Assembly: GCF_001426505.1 (NCBI RefSeq)
Contig: NZ_LMEV01000015.1
Span: 280,336-344,335, forward strand
Origin: Variovorax sp. Root473
GTDB lineage: Bacteria; Pseudomonadota; Gammaproteobacteria; Burkholderiales; Burkholderiaceae_C
Length of the DNA: 64,000 nucleotides
Direction of reading: 5' to 3'
The notes beneath the pieces were generated by a model, which searched no databases, was not told the DNA's origin, and saw only the letters and a list, made by a program, of their open reading frames with translations. The position numbers and the translations under genes are program-made. Below, piece by piece: positions 54,861 to 63,967 of this stretch. How positions within the stretch are numbered: position 1 is the stretch's first letter; the number at the start of each line of letters is the position of its first letter.

Positions 54861-55378
54861 GCCCGCGCTTCTTTCATGTCCTCGCGCTGTTGCTTGAGGA
54901 GCTTGCTCTTGATGCGGTTGCGCTTCAGCGGCGACAGGTATTCGACGAACACCTTGCCCAGGAGGTGGTCGAGTTCGTGCTGGATGCACACGGCCAGCAG
55001 GCCGTCGGCCTCGATCGTGTGGCTGTTGCCGTCGGCGTCGAGCGCCTGGACCTTCACCGAGGTGGAGCGCATCACGCCGTCGTAGATGCCGGGCACCGAG
55101 AGGCAGCCCTCTTCGTTGAGCACCTTTTCGTCGCTGGCCCAGGTGATTTCGGGGTTGATGAGCACGATCGGCTCGTTGCGCTCCTCGGAGACGTCGATCA
55201 CGACCACGCGCTCGTGCACGTCGATCTGCGTCGCGGCCAGGCCGATGCCGCTCGCGTCGTACATCGTTTCCAGCATGTCGGCCACCAGCGTCTTGATGCG
55301 CGCGTCCACGCCCTGCACGGGCTTGGCCACCGTGTGCAGGCGCTTGTCGGGGTAACTCAGAATGATTCGTTTGGCCAT
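54857..55378 (-). CDS. def: Peptide deformylase
   Basis: 173 aa. It removes the formyl group from nascent chains. All three family motifs are present: [15 protein letters not shown], and the metal-binding HELDH in [11 protein letters not shown]. It starts the overlapping chain def-lipoprotein-fmt-azlC-azlD and is divergent from the lysM gene, with two palindromes between them. Confidence 0.96.
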   Translation of the reverse strand: MAKRIILSYPDKRLHTVAKPVQGVDARIKTLVADMLETMYDASGIGLAATQIDVHERVVVIDVSEERNEPIVLINPEITWASDEKVLNEEGCLSVPGIYDGVMRSTSVKVQALDADGNSHTIEADGLLAVCIQHELDHLLGKVFVEYLSPLKRNRIKSKLLKQQREDMKEARA

Positions 55379-55414
55379 GAAATCGGGGGGAAGTTGTGGC
55401 TATTTTCGCCAATT

Positions 55415-55464
55415 CCGCGACGCGTCGCGGTGCAATGACGCGAAAACGTTGCCCTTGCAAGGGC
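55415..55464. promoter_or_regulatory. Two perfect palindromes between def and lysM
   Basis: CCGCGACGCGTCGCGG (55415-55430, 16 bp) and GCCCTTGCAAGGGC (55451-55464, 14 bp) are exact palindromes 20 bp apart in the 160-bp divergent region. They may be operators or hairpins in the lysM leader; no regulator is adjacent. Confidence 0.4.
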
Positions 55465-55538
55465 TTCGGGCGCAGAATTCGTAGCAAATTGTGAGATTCG
55501 TATGCGTCGCGATACTTCGTGCGCTCACCCATCCAGAC

Positions 55539-56762
55539 ATGACACAGCCCAGCTCCACCGACCGCCAACGCCCGACCCTTTTTGCCTTCTGGACGGCCGC
55601 CCTGGCGGTGGCCGGCAGCTGCGGCGCCACGGCGACCTGGGCGCAGACAACCTACCCCGTCACGCCGCAGCAGCGGGCCACCGCCCAGCAGACGGCCCAG
55701 GCCGGCGTGCCGCTGAGCGAGCTGTCGCCGAAGGCCCCCGACGAATACACGGTCAAGCCCGGTGACACGCTGTGGGCCATCTCGCGCCTGTACCTGCTGC
55801 GCCCCTGGCGCTGGCCGGAACTCTGGGGCATGAACATCAACGAGATCCAGGACCCGCACCGCATCTACCCGGGCCAGGTGCTGTACCTGGACAAGAGCGG
55901 CGGCCGCGCCCGCCTCACCACGCGCCGCGGCGCGGCCGGCGGCGACGGCGGCACCATCAAGCTGTCGCCGCGCACGCGCTTCGACTCGCTCGCGGGCATG
56001 GCCTTGCCCACGCTCAACCCGAGCCTCATCGAGCCCTTCCTCAGCGAACCCATCGTGGTCGATGCCAACACGCTCGACGCCGCGCCGCGCATCGTGGCCG
56101 GCAACGACAGCCGCGTGCTGCTGTCGCGCGGCGACCGCGCCTATGCGCGCGGCAACGCCGAATCGCCGCTGGTCGAAAAGCCGGGGCCGGTGCAGCACTA
56201 CCGCATCTTCCGCAGCGCCACGCCGCTGAAAGACCCCGGCACCGGCGAAATCCTCGGCTACGAGGCGCAGTACCTGGGCAAGGCTCAGCTGCAGCGCGGC
56301 GAATCGACCACCATCGAGACGACCGGCGACAAGGACGTCATCACCGTCGTGCCGGCCAGCATCGACATCATTGCGTCGCGCGAGGAAATGCGCGCCGGCG
56401 ACCGCCTGCTGCCCGAACCGCCGCGCCAGCTGCTGAGCTACGCGCCGCGCGCACCGTCGACGCAGGTCGACGGCCGCATCATCTCGGTCTACGGCAACGC
56501 GGTGCAGTACGCGGCGCAGAACCAGGTCGTGGCCATCAACAAGGGCACGCGCGACGGCGTCGACAACGGCCATGTGCTGGCCATTTTGAAGAACGGCGAA
56601 ACCATCCTCGACCGCACCGGTGCGCGCAAGGAAACGATCAAGCTGCCGAATGAACGCATCGGCCTGCTGATGGTGTTCCGCACCTTCGAGAAAGTCTCTT
56701 ACGCACTGGTGCTCGAAATCAACGACACTCCCCGCGCCGGCGACTTCCTCGTCAATCCCTGA
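55539..56762 (+). CDS. Secreted LysM-domain protein
   Basis: 407 aa. A signal peptide (about residues 1-36, ending TWAQT) exports it. A LysM domain follows at about residues 68-115 (YTVKPGDTLWAISRLYLLRPWRW, with YPGQVLYLD), which binds peptidoglycan. The C-terminal 290 residues have no named domain but include repeated beta-rich stretches. It is a conserved neighbour of def and dprA in Burkholderiales. ATG 55539 is chosen over a GTG at 55491 because it gives a clean signal peptide. Confidence 0.88.
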   Translation: MTQPSSTDRQRPTLFAFWTAALAVAGSCGATATWAQTTYPVTPQQRATAQQTAQAGVPLSELSPKAPDEYTVKPGDTLWAISRLYLLRPWRWPELWGMNINEIQDPHRIYPGQVLYLDKSGGRARLTTRRGAAGGDGGTIKLSPRTRFDSLAGMALPTLNPSLIEPFLSEPIVVDANTLDAAPRIVAGNDSRVLLSRGDRAYARGNAESPLVEKPGPVQHYRIFRSATPLKDPGTGEILGYEAQYLGKAQLQRGESTTIETTGDKDVITVVPASIDIIASREEMRAGDRLLPEPPRQLLSYAPRAPSTQVDGRIISVYGNAVQYAAQNQVVAINKGTRDGVDNGHVLAILKNGETILDRTGARKETIKLPNERIGLLMVFRTFEKVSYALVLEINDTPRAGDFLVNP

Positions 56763-56795
56763 CACGCGCCTGAGGCTTTTTTCTCGCACACTCGT

Positions 56796-57938
56796 TTGGA
56801 ACGCGCAGAACTCGCAGGCTGGCTGCGACTTTCACTGACACCAGGCGTCGGCGACGGCGCTGCACGCCGCCTGCTCGCGGCCTTCGGGCTGCCTGAAGCG
56901 ATCTTCGCGCAGCCCGAAGCGGCGCTGCGCGAAGTCGTCAGCACCGCCCAGGCCGCCGCGCTGAAGCAACTGCCGTCCAGCCTGCAGGTGCAGGTCGACC
57001 TCACCTGGCAATGGCTGCATCCCGCGGACGACCCCACCGGGGGCGCCGTCACGCGCCGCGTCGTGACGCTCGGCGATGCCAGCTACCCGGGTTCGCTGCT
57101 CGAGATGGTCGACCCGCCGCTGATGCTCTACGTGCTCGGTGCCCCGGCCTTCGACCTCACGCAACTCGGCCACAGCCTCGCCGTGGTCGGCAGCCGCAAC
57201 CCGACGCCGCAGGGCGCCAGCCACGCACGCGCGTTTGCTCGGGCGCTGGGCGAGGCCGGCCTGCCTGTCGTTTCGGGTCTGGCGCTCGGCATCGACGGCG
57301 CGGCGCACCTGGGCGCGCTCGACGCGGCCGGCGATGCACCGGTGCTTGCCACCGTGGCCGTGGTCGGCACCGGCCTGGACCGCGTCTACCCTGCGCGACA
57401 CCGCGATCTCGCGCATCGCATCACGCTGCAGGGGCTCATCGTGAGCGAGCTGCCGCTCGGCACGCCGCCCCTCACGCAGAACTTCCCCAAGCGCAACCGC
57501 CTGATCGCCGGCCTGGCGCGCGGCACCTTGGTGGTCGAGGCCGCACTGGCCTCGGGCTCGCTCATCACGGCGCGGCTCACGTCGGAGCAGGGCAAGGAAG
57601 TGTTCGCGATCCCGGGCTCGATCCACTCGCCGCAATCGCGCGGCTGCCATGCGCTGATCCGCCAAGGCGCGAAGCTCGTCGAGTCGGTGAACGACATCCT
57701 CGAAGAGCTGCCGCCGCTCGCGCCGCCCGCTCGCGCGCAGGCCAGCGACACGCCGTCGTCGGCCCCCGAACATCCACTGCTCGATGCCCTTGGTTTCGAC
57801 CCCGTGAGCCTCGATGCGCTGAGCGCGCGCACCGGCTGGAGCGCGGCTCAGCTGCAGGCGAAGATGCTCGAGCTTGAACTCGACGGGCATGTCTCGCGGC
57901 TGCCCGGCGGCTTGTTTCAAAGAGCCGCCGTCGGCTGA
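56796..57938 (+). CDS. dprA: DNA-processing protein DprA
   Basis: 380 aa, starting at TTG 56796 (no suitable ATG). DprA loads RecA on incoming single-stranded DNA during transformation. Residues about 1-90 form the SAM-like N-terminal region; the Rossmann-like DprA domain follows (AVVGSRNPTPQG, VSGLALGIDGAAH, ATVAVVGTGLDRVYP, FPKRNRLIAGLA, VVEAALASGSLITAR). A C-terminal winged-helix DML1-like domain is at about 310-380. Between lysM and smg. Confidence 0.93.
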   Translation: MERAELAGWLRLSLTPGVGDGAARRLLAAFGLPEAIFAQPEAALREVVSTAQAAALKQLPSSLQVQVDLTWQWLHPADDPTGGAVTRRVVTLGDASYPGSLLEMVDPPLMLYVLGAPAFDLTQLGHSLAVVGSRNPTPQGASHARAFARALGEAGLPVVSGLALGIDGAAHLGALDAAGDAPVLATVAVVGTGLDRVYPARHRDLAHRITLQGLIVSELPLGTPPLTQNFPKRNRLIAGLARGTLVVEAALASGSLITARLTSEQGKEVFAIPGSIHSPQSRGCHALIRQGAKLVESVNDILEELPPLAPPARAQASDTPSSAPEHPLLDALGFDPVSLDALSARTGWSAAQLQAKMLELELDGHVSRLPGGLFQRAAVG

Positions 57939-57997
57939 CGCGCGAAGTGCACGAAAGCCTAGGGACACACGACAGATTCCTCGGCTATATTGGACTC

Positions 57998-58528
57998 ATG
58001 TTCGAAGTGCTCGTGTTTGTGTATGAAAACTACTGGCGCGGCGATGCCTGCCCCGAACCCGAACAGCTGGGCCGCAAGCTCAGTGCGCACGGTTTCGAGG
58101 CAGACGAAATACGCGACGCCCTGCAGTGGCTCGACGGCCTGAGCCTTGCCACGCAAGGCCTGCAATTCGAACGCCAGACCGGTGAAGGCGACAACGCCAT
58201 CACCGCCGCCCGCGTCACGCTGGGGCGCGCACCCGAGGCGGCACTCCCGCAATCGAGCCAGTCGATGCGCGTGTACTCACCCTCGGAACAGGAACACCTC
58301 GGCGCCGAATGCCTCGGCTTCATCCGCTTTCTCGAACTGTCGAACGTGCTGCCCTGCGGCCTGCGCGAGATCGTCGTCGAGCGCGCGATGGCCGCACCGG
58401 GCAATCCGGTGGCGCTGGACGAGCTCAAGATCATCGTGCTGATGGTGCACTGGAGCACCGGCATCGAGCCCGATGCGCTAGTGCTCGACGAGCTCTGCGA
58501 AAGCCGCGAAGGTCGTACGGCACACTGA
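57998..58528 (+). CDS. smg: Smg family protein (DUF494)
   Basis: 176 aa. The N-terminus MFEVLVFVYENYW and the middle RVYSPSEQEHLGAECLGFIRFLE are diagnostic of Smg/DUF494, which usually follows dprA and precedes topA. The function is unclear. ATG 57998 is the family start; an in-frame upstream ATG 51 bp earlier is rejected. Unusually, topA does not follow; a convergent DUF1631 gene does. Confidence 0.92.
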   Translation: MFEVLVFVYENYWRGDACPEPEQLGRKLSAHGFEADEIRDALQWLDGLSLATQGLQFERQTGEGDNAITAARVTLGRAPEAALPQSSQSMRVYSPSEQEHLGAECLGFIRFLELSNVLPCGLREIVVERAMAAPGNPVALDELKIIVLMVHWSTGIEPDALVLDELCESREGRTAH

Positions 58529-58543
58529 GCTCGCTTCCGAGCT
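58528..58543. terminator. Weak hairpin between smg and DUF1631 gene
   Basis: A 6-bp perfect stem AGCTCG/CGAGCT with loop CTTC lies directly after smg between convergent genes. There is no T tract, so termination is uncertain. Confidence 0.3.
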
Positions 58544-58581
58544 GCGCGCACTTCCCCACAGACGAGAGCAGCCGCGGCTGA

Positions 58582-60993
58582 CTAGTTCAGAAGTCGCTCG
58601 GGATTCGCATCGAGCTTCGCCAGCGCCTCGCGCGTCGCGCGCGCGGTGAGCGTTTCTTCCTCGGCCGGCACCAGCAGGCCGGCCTGCAGGTACATCGCCA
58701 ACCGCCCGGCCTGGATGAGGAAGCTGCGGCCGTCGGCCGAGGCGAACAGATGCAGCTGCTTGCGGTCGCTGCGCCAGACGAACTGGACCTGGGTCACGCG
58801 GTCGTTGTGGTCCAGCATGAACCAGTTGCCCACTTGCAGCTCGTGGGTCCATGCGAGCATTTCGTCAGCGACCTTGACGCCGGCGGTGTCGGGAATGACC
58901 TCGATGGCGCTGGCATCCACGCCGAGCAGCAGCTCGATGCTCTGCGCGTCCAGCGGCAGGCTGGCGGCGCTGCCGTCGTCGGTCACGAAGTCTTCCAGGT
59001 GCGCCAGTCGCTCGGCCATGGCCTCGATCTTGGCCTGCGGAATGGCCTCGGTCTTCGACATGAAGGCGTCGGTGAGCGTGGCGCCGATGGTCTTGATGTG
59101 GCCTTCCTGGGGCTCGCCGACGATGCCCAGCAGGTCCATGCCCTGGCGCAGGCGCTGCAGCAGTTGCGGCAGGTCTTGAATGACGCGGGCGCGGTCGGCG
59201 CGGTTGGGCTTGGCGCTCGCGGCCCAGACCAGCTCGGAGGCCACGCGCTTGAGCATCACGGTGTGCTCGCCCTGCGCGCCGTAGCGCAGCGCCGCGATGG
59301 CCAGCACCTCGGCCCAGACCTTGAAGAGGAACTCGCGGATCTCGTCGCGCACCGGCATGTCGTTGAGCATCTTGCGCAACTCGATGGTGTACTGGATCGC
59401 CATCGTCTCCTTCTGCTCGACCTGCTGCGCCACGCTCATGACGCGCTGCGTGGCGTCGCTCTGCGTGAGGTAGCGGCCGAGAAAGGCGACGAACTCGTCG
59501 AACACCAGCTTGAACACACGCTGGCCGGTTTCGGGGTACTGCTCGATCACCTGCACCACGCGCTTGATCTCGTTCTCGAGCGCGCTGCCGGTGATGGCAG
59601 CGGCGTCGAAGCCCATCACGCAGGAGCCCATGCGGTCGATCAGCATGCGTGCGGGGTGCTGCAGGGTGCCGAAGAATTCGGGCTCGGCGATGGCCACGCG
59701 CAGCACGGGCATCTGCAGCCGCGCGAACCACACGCGGGCGGAGAACGGAATGCGCTCTTCCGCGAGGATGGCCTGGAACATCAGCGCCACGATCTCGACC
59801 GTGGCCTTGTCGGCCGTGGTGGGCGCGCGCTTCTTGAGCTCGGCGGTGCGCCGGCGCAGGTCGACGGCGGTCTGCTGGATCAGCGTGGCCTGCTCGCCGG
59901 CGCCGTCCATGTACTGCGTGGCCGCCATGCGGTAGGCGACCTCGGCATCGGCGATGGCGCCGGCAAAGGTGCGCGAAAACACGCGGGGCGCGGCCACGCC
60001 GCCACCGGTGCCGGTCGTGCCACCGCCCGGTTGCGAGGCGCCGGCCTCGCCGCCGATGCGCGCGGCGACGAAACGCTTGAGGCTCAGCAACGCGGTCTGC
60101 GCGCGCTGGCGTGCGAACGCGAGCGGCGAGCTCCCGATCATCGAGCTGGAGGCTGTTCCCGACGACGGCACGGACGCCGCATGCGAGGCCTGGAAGGCGA
60201 AGCCCGGACGCTGCGGCTGCGGCTGCGGCTGCGGTGGCTGTTGCTGGCCGTGCGGCACGGCCGCACCTGCCGACGAGCCCTGCCCCATCGGCATGCTCGA
60301 CGAGACCGGCATGCCCATGGACGACGGGCCGCCGCCCGAATCGCCCGTGCGGCGCACGAAGCTCTTGAGATCGATTTCGGGCATCACGCCCTGCGCGATC
60401 AGGAAGGTGTTGGCGCTTTCGTAGGCCTTCACGACCACGTCCGCCAGCGCCTGCTGTACCGTGCCCTGCACGCGGCCCCAGGCCTCGCGGCTCAGGCCGG
60501 CGGCCAGCCACTGTTCCACCAGCAGCTTGGCCAGCGTCTCGGGTTTCAGCACGTCCCGGGCGTCGAGCTCGTTCGTGCCCTCGAGGTATTGGATGCGCAG
60601 GCGCAGGTCGCTGAGCTCGAAGCTGGCCTTGTCGTGAATGGTCTGTGCGAGGCGCGAGGCGAGGATGTTGCTCTCGACCACCTCGTCGCCGATGAGCTCC
60701 AGCCGCAGCGCCGCGGGGGCCGACGAAGTGCCGCCCGCCGGGCCTGTGCCCAGCGCCTTGCGCCAGCCGGTCTGCGCCAGCGACACCCACTGCGAGGCAT
60801 GGCCCAGGAACGCCACGAGGTCATCGCGGCTTTCCTGCATGGCGCGCGCGCTGCCGACATCGGAAGCCACCGCGGTCAAACGGTCGCGAATGGCCTGGGC
60901 CAGCGGAGCGATCGCGCCTTCCGTGGCCGCCACGAAACGCTCACGCGCCTCGCGTGCGAGCTGCAGGGAAGAGGCGGACCGCGCAGTGCTCAT
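58582..60993 (-). CDS. DUF1631 protein
   Basis: 803 aa, large and mostly helical, no membrane helices or signal peptide. Residues about 1-235 and about 330-770 match the two helical parts typical of DUF1631. Between them is a Ser/Gly/Gln/Pro-rich linker, including a PQ repeat encoded by four copies of CTGCGG at 60211-60234. No catalytic motif is seen. The last 100 residues (WFMLDHNDRVTQVQFVWRSDRKQLHLFASADGRS) look PilZ-like, which would fit a c-di-GMP-linked role, but this is a guess. ATG 60993 begins the conserved sequence. Upstream lie secF and secD, same strand. Confidence 0.85.
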   Translation of the reverse strand: MSTARSASSLQLAREARERFVAATEGAIAPLAQAIRDRLTAVASDVGSARAMQESRDDLVAFLGHASQWVSLAQTGWRKALGTGPAGGTSSAPAALRLELIGDEVVESNILASRLAQTIHDKASFELSDLRLRIQYLEGTNELDARDVLKPETLAKLLVEQWLAAGLSREAWGRVQGTVQQALADVVVKAYESANTFLIAQGVMPEIDLKSFVRRTGDSGGGPSSMGMPVSSSMPMGQGSSAGAAVPHGQQQPPQPQPQPQRPGFAFQASHAASVPSSGTASSSMIGSSPLAFARQRAQTALLSLKRFVAARIGGEAGASQPGGGTTGTGGGVAAPRVFSRTFAGAIADAEVAYRMAATQYMDGAGEQATLIQQTAVDLRRRTAELKKRAPTTADKATVEIVALMFQAILAEERIPFSARVWFARLQMPVLRVAIAEPEFFGTLQHPARMLIDRMGSCVMGFDAAAITGSALENEIKRVVQVIEQYPETGQRVFKLVFDEFVAFLGRYLTQSDATQRVMSVAQQVEQKETMAIQYTIELRKMLNDMPVRDEIREFLFKVWAEVLAIAALRYGAQGEHTVMLKRVASELVWAASAKPNRADRARVIQDLPQLLQRLRQGMDLLGIVGEPQEGHIKTIGATLTDAFMSKTEAIPQAKIEAMAERLAHLEDFVTDDGSAASLPLDAQSIELLLGVDASAIEVIPDTAGVKVADEMLAWTHELQVGNWFMLDHNDRVTQVQFVWRSDRKQLHLFASADGRSFLIQAGRLAMYLQAGLLVPAEEETLTARATREALAKLDANPERLLN

Positions 60994-61105
60994 TGATGGA
61001 TCGGAAAGGCCGGAGGATACGGTTCGAGGATGACAACCCCGAGCTTGCATCGGGAAGCGTCACCGCACAAGTGTGGCCGACACGCAGCCGGTGCCGGAAT
61101 ATCCC

Positions 61106-62065
61106 TCAGACCACCGCGCCGGCGTTCGGGTCGTCACCACCGGAATCACCGTCGCGCTTGACGGGGCCCTTGATCAGGTCTTCACGCTTCACACCCAGCC
61201 ACATCGCGATCGCGGCGGCCACGAAGCACGACGAGTAGATGCCAAAGCAGATGCCGATGGTCAGCGCCAGCGCAAAGTAGTGCAGCGTGGGGCCGCCGAA
61301 GAAGAACATCGACAGCACCACGAGCTGCGTGGAGCCGTGGGTGATGATCGTGCGGCTGATGGTCGAGGTGATCGCGTTGTCGATGACTTCGATCGTCGTC
61401 ATCTTGCGGTAACGCCGGAAGTTCTCGCGCACGCGGTCGAAGATCACGACCGACTCGTTCACCGAGTAGCCCAGCACCGCGAGCACCGCCGCCAGCACCG
61501 CCAGCGAGAACTCCCACTGGAAGAAGGCAAAGAAGCCCAGGATGATCACCACGTCGTGCAGGTTGGCCAGCACGGTGGACAGCGCGAACTTCCATTCGAA
61601 GCGGAACGCCAGGTAGATCATGATGCCGATCACCACCATGGCCAGCGCCTTGATGCCGTTGGTGGTCAGCTCCTCGCCGACCTGCGGCCCGACGACCTCG
61701 ATGCCGCGCTGCGTGGCCGACGGATCGACCGACTTCAGCGCCTGCATGACCTGCGCGCTCTGCTGGTCGGAGCTCATGCCCTTCTGGGTGGGCAGGCGAA
61801 TCTGCACGTCGCGCGAGGTGCCGTAGTTCTGCACCTGCACTTCGGGATAGCCGAGCTTGTTGATCGCCTCGCGCACCTTGCCGATGTCGGCCGACTGCTC
61901 GTAGGCGACTTCCATCACCGTGCCGCCGGTGAACTCCACCGACAGGTGCAGTCCGCGGTGGAACAGGAAGAACAGCGCCAGCGCAAAGGTGGCGAAGGAG
62001 ATGATGTTCAGCACCAGGGCATGGCGCATGAACGGGATGGTCTTGTGGATGCGGAAGAATTCCAT
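61106..62065 (-). CDS. secF: Protein translocase subunit SecF
   Basis: 319 aa with six membrane helices and a large first periplasmic domain (about residues 35-140). Motifs VEFTGGTVMEV, GYSVNESVVIFDRVRENFR and the conserved end are present. With SecD it drives late translocation through SecYEG. It follows secD by 18 bp. Confidence 0.96.
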   Translation of the reverse strand: MEFFRIHKTIPFMRHALVLNIISFATFALALFFLFHRGLHLSVEFTGGTVMEVAYEQSADIGKVREAINKLGYPEVQVQNYGTSRDVQIRLPTQKGMSSDQQSAQVMQALKSVDPSATQRGIEVVGPQVGEELTTNGIKALAMVVIGIMIYLAFRFEWKFALSTVLANLHDVVIILGFFAFFQWEFSLAVLAAVLAVLGYSVNESVVIFDRVRENFRRYRKMTTIEVIDNAITSTISRTIITHGSTQLVVLSMFFFGGPTLHYFALALTIGICFGIYSSCFVAAAIAMWLGVKREDLIKGPVKRDGDSGGDDPNAGAVV

Positions 62066-62083
62066 GGCGATGGTCCTCGGCCG

Positions 62084-63967
62084 TTACTTGGTTTCGACCA
62101 CGGCTGCGCCGTCGGTCTTTGGCCGCCAGACGGTGCCGATCGACACAGACTTGAGCTTCTTCTTGTTGCCGTACCAGAAGTTCACGAGGCCGCGCGAGAA
62201 GAACACGGCGGAGAACATCGAGGTGACGATGCCGATGCAGTGCACCACCGCGAAGCCGCGCACCGGGCCCGAGCCGAAGGCCAGCAACGCAATACCGGCG
62301 ATCAGCGTGGTGACGTTGGAGTCGAGGATCGTGCCCCAGGCGCGGTCGTAGCCCGCGTGGATGGCGGCCTGCGGCGACGCGCCGTTGCGCAGCTCTTCAC
62401 GCACGCGCTCGTTGATGAGCACGTTGGAGTCGATGGCCACGCCGATGGCCAGCGCCATGGCCGCGATGCCAGGCAGCGTGAGCGTGGCCTGCAGCATCGA
62501 CAGGATGGCGACCAGCAGCATCAGGTTGACGGCCAGCGCGATCGAAGAGAACAGGCCGAACAGTGCGTAGTACAGGCACATGAAGACCATGATGGCCAGG
62601 AAGCCGTACATCACGCTCTTGAAGCCTTTTTCGATGTTGTCGGCACCGAGCGTCGGACCGATGGTGCGCTCCTGGATGATCTCCATGGGCGCGGCCAGCG
62701 AGCCGGCGCGCAGCAGCAGGGCGAGGTCGCTGGCCTCGGCCACCGTCATCGAACCCGAGACCTGGAAGCGGTTGCCCAGTTCGCCGTTGATCGACGGGGC
62801 CGTGAGCACTTCGCCCTTGCCCTTCTCGAAGATCAGCATGGCCATGCGCTTCTTGTAGTTCTCGCGGCTGACGTCGCGCATGATGCGCCCGCCCTTGGCG
62901 TCCATGGTCAGGTCGACCTTGGGCTGGTTGCTCTGCTGGTCGAAGCCGGGCTGCGCGTCGGTGAGGTTCTCGCCGGTGACGAGCACCTGCTTCTTCACGA
63001 TCACCGGGCGGCCGGTGCGGTCGAGGAATTTCTCGGAGCCGAAGGGCACGGGCGCGCCGCTCAGTTCGGCTGCGCGGCCTTCGGCGCTTTCGTCCACCAT
63101 GCGCATTTCGAGCGTGGCGGTGCGGCCCAGGATTTCCTTGGCCTTGGCCGTATCCTGCACGCCGGGCAGCTGCACGACGATGCGGTCCAGGCCCTGCTGC
63201 TGGATCACGGGCTCGGCCACGCCGAGTTCGTTGATCCGGTTGTGCAGGGTCGTGATGTTCTGCTTGAGCGCGGCGTCCTGCAGGCGGCGGGCCGCCTCGG
63301 GCTTGATGGTGGCGGTCAGGCGCCAGTTGGTGCCGTCGGGCGCGTCGGTGGTGCTGAGATCAGGGAACTGGTCCACGATCAGGCGCTTGGCGGTCTCGAG
63401 CGAGGCCGCGTCGCGGAAGGTCACCTCGACGGTCTGGCCGTTGCGGCTGACCTGGGTGCCGCGGATGCTCTTGTCGCGGAAGGTGGTGCGCAGATCGCTC
63501 GCGAACGATTCGGCCTTCTTGTCGATGGCCCCCTTCATGTCGACCTGCAGCAGGAAGTCGACCCCGCCGCGCAGGTCCAGGCCCAGGTACATCGGGAACG
63601 CATGCAGCGACGTGAGCCATTTCGGCGAACGCGACAGCAGGTTCAGCGCCACGGTGTAGGGCGGGTCGCTGGCGTCGGGCACCAGGGCGCGCTGCACGAC
63701 GTCGCGCGCCTTGAGCTGGTCGTCGGTGGTGATGAAGCGGGCGCGCAGCGAGCCGGCGTCGAGGGTCACCAGGTCAGGCGCCAGGCCGGCCGCCTTCAGC
63801 GCCTCCTCGACCCGGGTCTGGGTGGCGGCGTCGACCTTGACGGTCGTCTTGGCCGCGGACACCTGCACCGCGGGTGCTTCGCCGAAGAAATTGGGCAGGG
63901 CGTAGATGAGCCCCACGAGTAGCACGATCACGATGATCGTGTACTTCCAGACCGGGTAACGGTTCAT
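62084..63967 (-). CDS. secD: Protein translocase subunit SecD
   Basis: 627 aa. One N-terminal helix, the periplasmic P1 domain (about 35-440, with LGLDLRGGVDFLLQVDM), then five helices (about 450-600) with the family motif GIAAMALAIGVAIDSNVLINERVREELRNG. It partners SecF. The yajC gene, normally just upstream, would lie beyond 64 kb. The last 33 bp of the window before it show nothing. Confidence 0.96.
   Translation of the reverse strand: MNRYPVWKYTIIVIVLLVGLIYALPNFFGEAPAVQVSAAKTTVKVDAATQTRVEEALKAAGLAPDLVTLDAGSLRARFITTDDQLKARDVVQRALVPDASDPPYTVALNLLSRSPKWLTSLHAFPMYLGLDLRGGVDFLLQVDMKGAIDKKAESFASDLRTTFRDKSIRGTQVSRNGQTVEVTFRDAASLETAKRLIVDQFPDLSTTDAPDGTNWRLTATIKPEAARRLQDAALKQNITTLHNRINELGVAEPVIQQQGLDRIVVQLPGVQDTAKAKEILGRTATLEMRMVDESAEGRAAELSGAPVPFGSEKFLDRTGRPVIVKKQVLVTGENLTDAQPGFDQQSNQPKVDLTMDAKGGRIMRDVSRENYKKRMAMLIFEKGKGEVLTAPSINGELGNRFQVSGSMTVAEASDLALLLRAGSLAAPMEIIQERTIGPTLGADNIEKGFKSVMYGFLAIMVFMCLYYALFGLFSSIALAVNLMLLVAILSMLQATLTLPGIAAMALAIGVAIDSNVLINERVREELRNGASPQAAIHAGYDRAWGTILDSNVTTLIAGIALLAFGSGPVRGFAVVHCIGIVTSMFSAVFFSRGLVNFWYGNKKKLKSVSIGTVWRPKTDGAAVVETK

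Noticed and set aside
58750-63922. Long plus-strand open frames opposite DUF1631, secF and secD
   Set aside because: Antisense shadows; the minus-strand proteins match known families end to end.
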